The translations under genes were made by a program, and so were the position numbers. From Blepharisma stoltei (lineage: Eukaryota; Ciliophora; Heterotrichea; Heterotrichida; Blepharismidae), in the NCBI GenBank assembly GCA_914767885.1, contig CAJZBQ010000003.1, positions 1 through 64,000 on the forward strand: a stretch of DNA of 64,000 bases. Direction: 5' to 3'. The notes beneath the pieces were generated by a model. That model was not told the origin of the DNA. It worked only from the letters and a program-made list of their open reading frames with translations, and did no database searches. Positions 37,824 through 47,284 of the stretch are shown here, piece by piece; positions within the stretch are counted from its first letter, which is position 1, and each line of letters starts with the position of its first letter.

Positions 37824-38681
37824 TTATGTTTCTTTTTCTGCAATTTTTACTTTGATTTCTCTTTCATCTTCTTCTATTATCACTTTTTCCGCAAGATCGC
37901 AGCAAAAGCTATCTAAAACCCTCGAATCCGTCGGTATTTCACATTTATTTTCAAAATATCCTTTTCTGTTTGCCCTTGTATTTTCTACTTCAATCAAAAC
38001 TCCTCCCCCCACCAAATAAATCGAAATAATAAAATATTTTTTCCCTTCAAATTTCCCTGTCCTCAGTAGCAGCGGATATTTCATCGAAGGATTTTGGAGC
38101 AATGGGCTTCTCGGAGTTCTTTTTGAGTCCCCATCAGCTGTTGGACTATGTGTAGTAAATGCTGTTTCTGTATTAGAAATTGTCCTTCTATGGTTCAAAG
38201 GATATAAAAAATTTGCCTTTGGCTTTACTGGGTCCGGAGTTTCCAGTCTACGAATATTATTATTCCTCTGGGAAACCTTCACTTTTTCTTCTATGCAAAG
38301 CTTATATACATTTCCTTGTTCTTCTACATATAAGCTTGGAATTATGATTTTTTCTAAAATTTGTTTTCTTGTAATACTATCTCCAAGTTGGGCAAGTCTG
38401 TTATTTTCTATATGCAAAACAAGCACAGAGCGCGAATGGTGGGCTTCAATTCTGATTTTTGAGCCTTGCAGATATGCGTATATTAAGTAGTCTCTGTCAT
38501 CTAATTTTCGCTTGGCTACTGTGATACACCGTAGTCCTTGGTAAATGTGCCTTGATTTGTGTTTTCTTGTTCAGTATCCTCTCCATCATTTTTGGATTTT
38601 GGTGACCAAGGTGTTCAAATTGAAGTTTGGCAGGTTTAAATTCATTTTAATGCTAAAATCGTCGACTTCTAGACCTCTCAT
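37824..38681 (-). CDS. IQ-motif protein
   Basis: 285 aa. Starts MRGLEVDDFSIKMNLNLPNF, with an IQ-like calmodulin-binding motif early on (IQKWWRGYWTRKHK, both TGA and TGG Trp). Then come alternating segments such as DYLIYAYLQGSKIRIEAHH and KYFIISIYLVGGGVLIEVE, which resemble repeated blocks in the much larger gene at 39249-43620 (IISIYLHKRNPELFRVEAYP). The two may share a repeated beta domain of unknown function. Calmodulin binding is inferred. Confidence 0.75.
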
Positions 38682-38714
38682 TAATATATTCTGAATTTAA
38701 TTGAATTTTACGAG

Positions 38715-39240
38715 TATAATATAAAGAGAAAATATTCATATAAAATTTGGATATATTTTGCCATAGGAACAATTCATTCAATCCCAACCTCCAGTTTTTC
38801 GGAAGCTTTAGCGATGTCTATTGCAATTTGTTTTCTGACTATTGGTGGTAAATATACATAATATTGCGAGACGATTTGCATGATCTCTAAATATCTACAG
38901 CTGGGATCTAAAATTAGGCTTGGGACCTTGTGCAAGGGGCGTCGGAATATGTGTGCCACGTAAGGCTTCCGGCCAGGGATGTGATCGACATCAGATGAAT
39001 AATTCCGAGCCTGAAGCAAGTCACAGTTAGTTTTCCAATTTGGGATGGAGCTCAATTAGGAACTAGCAACACCTAGGATACCAATAGATCCGTCGGGACA
39101 ATCATCTAGTGTAATGCCAGGCGCTACGTCCTTGCTTTTTCAATCATTAGCCGAAAGCTCGATTTTTGAATTTTCTGGAAGGCAACGTAGACCGAAAGGA
39201 GGAGCCCAGAATAGATCGTGGCTGACAATTTAAGGTAGAA
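38715..39240 (-). pseudogene. coding-like remnant, unidentified
   Basis: Minus-strand frame open under TGA=Trp but broken by TAA near 39055 and without a clear start: ...LSANDWKSKDVAPGITLDD... then SSIPNWKTNCDLLQARNYSS, KPYVAHIFRRPLHKVPSLIL and PPIVRKQIAIDIAKASEKLE. It is GC-richer than the neighbours, like the retroposon bodies. It could be a decayed transposon or gene piece; I do not recognise it. Confidence 0.4.
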
Positions 39241-39248
39241 ATAAACGC

Positions 39249-42200
39249 CTATGCGGAGTTGCAGGGATCTTCTCAACAATAATATATAGGTGGTAAAGAA
39301 GAAACTATATCAAAGACAAGCTGTCCAGTTCCTTCATCAATTTTCCCGACTTTGATTTTATATGGTTTATTTCTGTACTCTTTTTCAGTAGTAATTATTA
39401 TGCAGTCATCTGATAAGGTCCTAAAAACTTCTGACTGGAACCCTTTTTTCATTCTTTTCGGCTTCTCATAGCTCTCTTCCTGCTGCTCCAGCAGCTGCTG
39501 CTGTTGCTGTTGTTGTCCAGCTTTTGGTGACGTCAGTATCAGTTCTTGTCTATGAATTGTTGCGTTTTTAAATATATCCTCCATATCTTTTCTCCCATAT
39601 TTCTGTACAAGCTCATCAGCTGAAAATATTTTTGAGAACTTCCAAGCTCCTTTTCTAGGCTTAGCAAAAGCCCGCAAATCGACTTTATACCCTTGTGGGT
39701 CTTCAGAGACCAATAAATGGTAGTCATACTCCCCAATTTTTTTGGTCCTTTCCAGCAGTTTGATTTTCAATGCATTTTTTGCATGGTTTTTAATTGCTTT
39801 ATGGTTTACATGCACTTCGTCTTCTTCACAAGGTTCTATATGGAAGAAATCGTCCGCTGACCGCTGAATTGCAATTTTATTGTTGTGAAAAGTCAGGGCT
39901 TTTGTGATAGCTTTATAATCGTTCGTGACTATTAAAACCTCGCTGGTTATTTCTTGCTCGTACATTGTGTCATCATACATATTTCTTATGGCTAGCAAAA
40001 CATCGACCTTTTGTGTTCTGTAGAATTCGACCATATAAGGGATTTTATTGATAATTCTGATGCTTCTTGAAAGCAAAAATGATATGTCTTCTCTTAATGC
40101 TCTTAATTTTTTCAGTTTATAAATTTCTGTTTCTTTATGTTTTTTATAGTTTTTTTGTATTAATTCTACTGCTTTTCTTTTGATTTCGAATTTTTCTTCT
40201 TCAGACATTTCGGTTGTGCTGCCTTTGGTCACCACTTTGTTTTCACTTTTTTTGGGTTTTACAACCTCGTCTTTGCATAAATTAATTACTATTACGGGAC
40301 AGTCAACTATTCTACGGGTGACTAGACTGAGTTCTCTTGAGCTTTCAATAATAATAAAATCTGCGACCTGCTCGAACTCGTCCACGAATTTTTTTTCAAG
40401 GCCGAGTATTTTTTTTAGCTCATCCCCGTTTACAGACAAATATTTTGTAACACCAGGGCCATCATTTTCAGGCTCTGCCTCTATGAAAAAGTCTTCTCAG
40501 TTTTCGGTTTCCAAGACTTCATAAAAGTAAAGCTTATAGGAGTGTCCGTTGTTAAGCACTCTTGTGGTTTTATAAACTAATTGTTTATGCTGAGGCCCTG
40601 CAATATAGCTCAGGCACTAGATTAGCGTGCCCTCAGAGCTACTCTGAGCATAAATTAAGCTCTGCTCTATTCTGACAAGCCAAATTTAATTGGCAAAACT
40701 AAACCATATGACTGCATTGGCCAAATCGAGTTTGGCTAGTTAGAATACGGCCCAAAAGCTAATAGGCTCTCTTTCTGTTTATGCTGAGCTCTAAGGGCAT
40801 GCTAATGGCGCGCCCAATTTATAGGTCTTTCAGTAAAAATTACTTTTCCGCCTTGAATATCGACATAATGGAGAAGATTGAGTTTTTGTTTAAAAATTTC
40901 GGTAGGTTCTCAGAAGTCAAGGGCTTCACAGATCTCACTGACTGTTCAAATAGAAGGCTGAGGTATTGGAAGCTGTTTAATAGGATAGGCTTCAACTCGG
41001 AAAAGTTCTGGGTTTCGCTTGTGGAGGTATATACTGATAATATAAGGGTTTCTATGCAAAACTTTTCTGCCTCTAATTATTAGATTTCCAGTCAATAATT
41101 CATATCTTGGCTTTGATAACTTATAATGAGCCTTTACCAAATTTTCTTTATTTTTCTTTACTTTTTTCATTTTATTTATTATTTCATTGTTCAGCTCATT
41201 TTCCTGGTTTTCCACTTTTCCATACTCCAACACAATTTTTTCATCTTTTATAGTAATAAACGGGAATATTTCTTGCGAAATAAACTGTACCAATTTAGAT
41301 TCTTGTTTTGTGTTAAGACTCAGCTGATAAATATACGAATATTCTTTTTCACACCCAGACTGGGCAGCCTTAATAATGATTTTGTTGCTTAAAATGTCTT
41401 TGAAAAACTGAATTGTGTAGCCGACCCCATTAATAACTTTCATCATAGATGAAATCCTATCAAAATTTGGTGCCAGAATGGTTTTGACCCCTTTAATGGT
41501 CATTCCAGAGTCTTCATCAATTTCAATTAAATTCAAAAGATCCTCAATATTCGGGTTGGTAAAAGGGACTACAACTTCATATTCTTGCTTTCTGCTTCCT
41601 CCCCATGACTTAAAAATCAATTTAGAGTCAGTTTTTCTTATAGAAATCATATAGATTTCTTTCCCAATTTTCCTAGCATGCTTGTAAATCAAACCTCTGC
41701 TTTTATTTTTGGCTCTTAATTTAAATACAGATTTTTCCTTTCACATTCGGTATAATGATTGGATTTTAATACAAGCAGAAATCGCTGAAAAAATGATAGG
41801 CTTATGGGTTCTGTTTGGGCTCGCTGTAGAAGGACTTTCTATAGTTTTGCTGATGCTTTCTGAAATAGGTGAGTCATCATTGTGCATTTTTGACTGGAAA
41901 TCGTGCTTGCTTATATTGGAAATTGCAGTTCCTGACCTTTTGAATACTGGGAACTGCATATTTGATAAAAAAGATTTGAGCTCATCAAATTGTACAGTCC
42001 CTCCACTCATATTGGAGAGCTCAGAAAAAGTATGTTCTACTTCGCTATTCCTGTGCTTATGAAACTTTTTGTTATTTGCAAGAGTTGTCCCACTGGATGT
42101 TGAAAAAATAGAGCCTCTTGCAGATTTTTTGGGAGAGTCAGTTGCCAATAAGCTGACTATATCCTTAAGGGAATTTGAATGCAAATCAAAAACTAAATTT

Positions 42201-43620
42201 TTTAAGCTAGATTTTCTGCTGAATAATTGAGTTTCTTTAGGGGATAAGGCATTTTTTGAATCTGTATTTGAATTTTTCGCTTCTTGAGTTTTAAAAAAAG
42301 TGCTTCCACGCTTCATAGTGGATGCCTGCGAAGGAGAGGCTTCTAGTTTATTGTCGTTAGTTTTGAATAAATCATGGTACTGAATATTCCCATCTGTAGC
42401 TGTTCTGAAATGAGTTTGGCTTCCTCGTCTATTAGACAGAATCTGTTTGGAAACTGGCTTTTCTTTCTTTAAATCGCTCAAAATCCTTTCATAAGCATCA
42501 GATATCATATTAGCCAGATTTTTGGAGTTTTTCAGATTTTTGCTCAGTTGGAGAGCTCTGTTGAAAACTTCAAGGGCAACTGGTTTTTTCCCTAAAGCAT
42601 CCTCTTCAATTCCTCTCATATACCAGGCTAAAGTAAGTAATTTTTCACTTACTTTTTGCTGAGAAGAAACTAGTTCGGCTATAGCTTGTTTTGCATAATT
42701 TAGCGCTTTAGAATGCTTACCTTATATACATAAAATGGCGTATGACGACCGATCAGTCCTCTCAGTGACGGTAACCCGTGTATATCCAGGCAAGGCTTTT
42801 GGGGAAGAGGATGGCCCAGCAACATCGGGATCCTAGTAGCGATGGGCATAATCACAGACCCGCTGGCCGTGGCCCGATCCATGGGAATTTCCGTCGATTT
42901 ATTTTTTTTCCAGCAGCACTTAAGCCAGTGGGTCCCTGAGATGGAGTATAGGGCTTTCCCTTGAATAGCCCGATAACGGGCTGGCTTCATCCCGTTATCG
43001 GGCTATTCAAGGGAAAGCCCTATAGGCGACATACTTGCTCAAGCTGCTACTGTGTGGGTCCGCCGCAAATCTCAGAAGTGGCTGAGTTCCTCCTAAGGGA
43101 TGACCTGGGAAGAGGGGAGGTGGACTAGACAGCAAATGTAAGGTAGTCTCTCCAGTCGAAAAGGGCCCCGTACGGGGCGATCTGGTCAGGAGTACGAGGC
43201 AGGAGTGGCGTAATATGGGCCAAAGGGACTGAGTTGGAAATGGTGGTGCCTAACGACGGGCTTCGGGACCCAACAGGGCGACCACTACCGAGAAATCAGG
43301 GGTTTCGGCCTGGGCTCAGAGGTACCAGTGGAAGTCCACCCAATTTGCTTGGGCCACCTGCGCAGGATATATAAATCTCTGGAAGCAGGGACTTAAAATA
43401 CCTATCGCTTAATCTAATCTAATCTAATCTAATCTAATCTAGAATGCTTACTTTGGCTGCTAAAAAAGCTGCACATACTCAATTGCTCAATTGCCAGGTT
43501 TTGATGTGTGCTGTTTCCAATAGAAGATTTTATATTTCTAAGAATTTCATTAAATGTATCTACCCTTTCTCTTCTAATTGAAATAGAACTCTTTCTATCA
43601 TAACGTTCTATTTTTTCCAT
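39249..43620 (-). CDS. 1140-aa TPR/IQ protein, interrupted by an IES and a retroposon
   Basis: Removing 40604-40821 and the 731-bp retroposon-plus-duplication joins ORFs that otherwise look like separate genes. The N-terminus holds TPR-like helices (KALNYAKQAIAELVSSQQ, ALEVFNRALQLSKNLK), then a Ser-rich linker, an IQ motif (ACIKIQSLYRMWKEK), and repeated beta-type blocks with a second helical basic segment (VELIQKNYKKHKE), ending PPIYYCWEDPCNSA. A CAG run encodes Q7 near 39500. The total is a multiple of three across all junctions. It is probably a calmodulin-binding scaffold; the exact role is unknown. Confidence 0.78.
40604..40821. mobile_element. IES, TATAG-class, 218 bp
   Basis: TA-bounded. 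Left TATAGCTCAGGCACTAG, right complement TATAAATTGGGCGCG, with a longer matched block (GCGTGCCCTCAGAGCTAC and GCATGCCCTTAGAGCTCAG) just inside. Excision (2 mod 3) restores ...TERPIAGPQHKQL in the TPR/IQ gene. Confidence 0.88.
42721..43439 (+). mobile_element. retroposon-like element, family A, copy 3
   Basis: Starts CTTATATACATAAAATGGCG and ends in a (TCTAA)n tail. The duplication TAGAATGCTTAC lies at 42709-42720 and 43440-43451. It is inserted in the TPR/IQ CDS in antisense; removing 731 bp restores SKHSKALNYAKQ. The duplication begins with TA. It contains a nested palindrome at 42949-43022. Confidence 0.85.
42949..43022. mobile_element. palindromic insert inside a retroposon
   Basis: Perfect stem of about 31 bp (TATAGGGCTTTCCCTTGAAT... 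and its complement) with a short loop. The other family A copies read straight through here (GGAGCAGGGCGAC in copy 2, reverse complement), so this is a later insertion with TA at both ends. Confidence 0.75.
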
Positions 43621-44536
43621 TAAAGTATATCAGCTCTAATTCACTATTATTTGCAAAAGACTCCTTCAAATCGGATATGATAATGATATTTTATGCTAAA
43701 TTATAGTATATAATCTTTTTATCCAAGATCAATAAATAGTAAATTTGATATTTCATAAATAAAAAATATTTAAATATGAAATCAAAAACAGAGTTTGCTA
43801 AAGCAATTGAAATACTTATTTTGTTCTAGAGTTTGAAGAACTAGCTATTTAAATTTAGGTTGTTATAACAAATATAAAATATAAAAGTATTGTAAACTAT
43901 AAAATGCTATTATGCAAATAAATAATAAAAAATTTGGGGATAGCTTGACTTAAAAGAGAAGCGCTGAGCTTTTTATAATATTTAAAGCCTTTATTGATTT
44001 GGTCTTCAATGAAAATTTCTCAAAACAGAAAAGGCATTTTCTTTGAATCGAAATTTTGGAAATTAAAAAATAAGTAGCAAAGAGTTTTATTTGTAGTTGT
44101 TATAAAATCAAATAGTTTTTTGAAGTTTTATATAAGGAGCTATATTTTTTGGTTTCAACGAATTCGCAGTTCATGCTTAAAATTATGCAATTAGATTCCT
44201 TATAACATTGATAATAAATTCATATAGAAGTTTCCAATGTTTGGCGCTGTAATGCCGATAAATTCTGATCGGAATTTATCGGTTGGTTGCACCAAATCAA
44301 TGCCTTGGTCGGACCAAAAAGCGATTTGGTCCGACGAACTTGGAAAGCTCCTGGGAAAATGTCTGCGCTTTCAGCGCTATATAGAGGAAACCTCTATATT
44401 TAAATTGTCTCAAAAATCTATTCTATTTATTCTCCCAGAAAATAGATTCTTAACCTATATCTTTTGTTGCTAAAATTTTATTATAAATCATTTCTACTAA
44501 TTAAATCTGCTTTCCAAAGATTTAAACTTTATTTTC
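43621..44536. other. spacer with a hairpin-rich element
   Basis: No gene recognised. AT-rich except for the element at 44223-44398. Confidence 0.6.
44223..44398. mobile_element. TATAG-class element made of hairpins
   Basis: The ends are TATAGAAGTTTCC and the complement TATAGAGGTTTCC. Inside lie separate small hairpins: CCGATAAATTC/GAATTTATCGG, TCGGACCAAA/TTTGGTCCGA and GCGC-type loops. It is TA-flanked and intergenic. Confidence 0.65.
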
Positions 44537-45226
44537 TTAAGCAGCCCAAATCTTTTCCTTATGCTTAATCATTCTTCTGAAATCCCTCTGCGCTTTCCAA
44601 TGGAAATCTTCCTTATCTCTTCTGGCGTCAACTTCAAACATCCTCGTTAAGTATCTTACAAATAGCTTGATCCATTTAATAATCTCAAACTCAGGTCCTT
44701 GGGTAAATCTTTCTTCAGCCTGTCTCCATTCTTGTCTGGCAGTCAAAGCTACCACCGCAGCCAATATGTCTTTTTGGACAGCCCTAGGGTTGACATTCCA
44801 TAGCTTGGTGACTGCGTTTTCTTTCTTCAAAAGCTCTTCAATATCTTCTCTTGATGGGTAATCCTTGGAGAGCATTAAAAAATCAAAGAAAACTGCGAGT
44901 ACAAACAGTGTATCAGCGTCATCGTAGCTCAAAGTTCTGAAATCGATATCACTTACAGCTACCCCAGCGAAATGTAGATCTTTGGTCAGGTTTGGACAAG
45001 GGTCAACCTGGATTTCGGCTTCAATTTCTTTGAGCTTGGCATCGTGGACGGCTGTACGCTTATCAGCTATGGTGAGGATCACTTCTTTGAGGTTCTGCCA
45101 GTTTCGGCGAAGCTGACTGTTGATACCTCCGAGATTCATGAAGGTGGTGGGGCGGCGGATGAATTCCAGAATGTGGTAGTGGAGAATATCTGCAGGAATA
45201 TTGCTGAGGGTTGTTGTCGATGACAT
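44537..45226 (-). CDS. F-box-like protein, paralogue 1
   Basis: 229 aa. The N-terminus SNIPADILHYHILEFIRRPTTF...RRNWQNL resembles an F-box (leucine-rich helix bundle that binds SKP1), followed by a helical domain with CPNLTKDLHFAGVAV. It is closely related to 54995-55774 (IPVDIIRYHILPFIRDPRTF, CPGLTKDLHFAAVAV). The F-box call is moderate; the paralogy is certain. Confidence 0.75.
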   Translation of the reverse strand: MSSTTTLSNIPADILHYHILEFIRRPTTFMNLGGINSQLRRNWQNLKEVILTIADKRTAVHDAKLKEIEAEIQVDPCPNLTKDLHFAGVAVSDIDFRTLSYDDADTLFVLAVFFDFLMLSKDYPSREDIEELLKKENAVTKLWNVNPRAVQKDILAAVVALTARQEWRQAEERFTQGPEFEIIKWIKLFVRYLTRMFEVDARRDKEDFHWKAQRDFRRMIKHKEKIWAA

Positions 45227-45888
45227 ATTTTATAAGTTAATGCTACCCATGGTTTAAAAGAGGATAATGGGGTGAAGTTTTTAATCCTTTCCAAATAGGC
45301 ATTTATTATAACTGTCTTACTCTAAAATATTTTGATAGATAAAGCTTTTAAGGGAATTGGCTAAATCAATCTTAGACATTTTTATCATATTCTTGGCTTT
45401 ATGTTTCTATAATAATTTTAATTTAATATTTCCAAAGAAATTAAAAAATAAATAGAACTTCAAATGCTTAAGCATATATATGAAAAATCGGCTTATTTGT
45501 AAATTTTACAGATTGAATTAAATCTCCATTTAATAATAAAAACTTGATTTTGATAAACCAGTACTTTTCATCTGAATAATTCGCTCTTTAAAAGGTTATA
45601 AAAATCACTTTTTGTCTAAATCACACAGAAAAATCTAATACTCATAAGTAAAACTCGTATCTTTAAAGATGGACTTTATCTGATTTGCTTTCTTCTCCTG
45701 CAAATTATAAGCATTCCGCTATTTATGATGTTTAAAAGAACCAATATTTTACTAATTAATATTTTTTAACTAATCTAGATGGTATACAGCCTCTTATTGA
45801 AATATTTTTTGGTTAATAAATATTTGCTTCCGATAAATTCAGTCAAACACAGTATATTTAGTAATTGTCAAGAATTCTCACATATTTA
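45227..45888. other. divergent spacer, no gene seen
   Basis: About 660 bp of AT-rich sequence between divergent genes; nothing recognised. Confidence 0.55.
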
Positions 45889-47104
45889 ATGGAAGACTCT
45901 AAAGCGACAAATATAGAAGAGCTGATTAAAACACTAAACCTCCTCAAAAAAGCCTTGATTTCTGAACGAGAGGAACGAAAAACAACCACAAAAAACGTCG
46001 AAAACTTGCAAGAGAACGTTAATATCCTAGAAAAGAAAATTAGAGAAAAAGTGATTTTTACTCAGGACGAAGAAGGTCATATTATTACACACAACATTGA
46101 GCACTGCAAATCAGAAATTACTGACCAAGAGCGGCTACTGCAAAATCAATCTCCAGGAAAAGGCAAGCCTGCAAAGCCACCAAAACAGACAAGTCTATCA
46201 AGAAGCATCCAAGCGTTGGAGAACCAAAATGAGAAGCTTAAAGAAGAGTATGCCTTGGTAAGATATATAGCCTTCCTGGGCTGCCATATGAGCGCCAATT
46301 GGAATTCAGCTAGTTTTCTAGAGCCTATAATAGTTTAGAAGGCTATATACATTCCTGAGGCATACAACCAAATGAAGAAAGAAAACGATGAAATTGAGCT
46401 GAAAATAAAAAGCATCAAGCAGTAATGCTTATTATAGGTCTTATGAAAGATATCAAAGAATCGCCAATGCAACTGATGATGGACTGAAAAAAGCTGAATT
46501 TGATATTCTAAGAGATAAACTGATTTCTAATGAGAAAATGAATGAAATCATGGAAGAGAAAAAAATTCTCCGGAAATCCACTATTAATTTGAGTGTTAAA
46601 AACGGGAAAATGGTAGAAGAGCTTGAAGCGATTAACCGAAAAATCCAATTCGGGCTAGAAGAAATTGGGAATTTGAAAAAGTTTAAGGAATCAAAAATTG
46701 AGCATGAAAATTTATTGAAAGAAAGAATAGAAAAACACGAAAAAATCGAAAAAGAATTGGCTCAAGAATTATTGTTTCATCGAGCTAAAATCCTTGACGC
46801 CCAATCCTATTATCAGACTTTTGAAGTTTTAAAAATAACCCCACTTTTGAATTCCCCTGCCAAAATTATATTAAAAAGAGAAAATCCTAATGGTTTTTCG
46901 ATTGAATTTCAATCAGGAGCCAAAAGCAAGGCCTTTAATGTATCTGATATTGAATCCTTATATAAGCACCAAACGAAGCCTAATCGATTTATCGTTAAAA
47001 TTGAAGGAGAAAGTGCTAGGGAATTTCAGAGTGAAGAATCTGAAAGGATAATGACAAGAATAAGAGAAATCATGCAAATCGTGATGGGAGTTGAAGTTGA
47101 TTAA
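45889..47104 (+). CDS. coiled-coil protein, IES- and intron-interrupted
   Basis: 371 aa after removing the 84-bp IES (46264-46347) and a 16-nt intron (46422-46437). The long coiled coil (ENLQENVNILEKKIREK, EKLKEEYAL, EELEAINRKIQ) is followed by a compact C-terminal beta-type segment (PAKIILKRENPNGFSIEFQS...RFIVKIEGES) that could be a PH-like fold (inference). The start is ATG 45889; upstream codons in the same frame lack an ATG. Confidence 0.82.
46264..46347. mobile_element. IES, TATAG-class, 84 bp
   Basis: Perfect 12-bp terminal inverted repeat TATATAGCCTTC. Excision leaves one TA and joins EYALVR to YIPEAYNQ in frame. It is the shortest IES I can prove here. Confidence 0.93.
46422..46437 (+). 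other. 16-nt intron
   Basis: GTAATGCTTATTATAG; splicing joins KSIKQ to SYERYQRIAN and shifts into the downstream ORF. Confidence 0.88.
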
Positions 47105-47284
47105 TTTTATAGTATAGCCTATACACTCATATTGATAATTAAGTTTATTTTTCTCCAAAATTGCCTAGTTCCCTGTCAAGAGCCTGCGGATGATATCAAA
47201 TCATTCATTATAAACCATTCTTTTCATTGGCTGGCTTGTTATGTAGATTTCTTGACTCATTATCAATATATATGCATTTATTAG

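Noticed and set aside
39249-43620. Three or four separate genes (ORFs at 39273, 40946, 41741, 43429)
   Set aside because: TGA=Trp readthrough plus removal of one IES and one retroposon joins them into one frame with continuous repeats.
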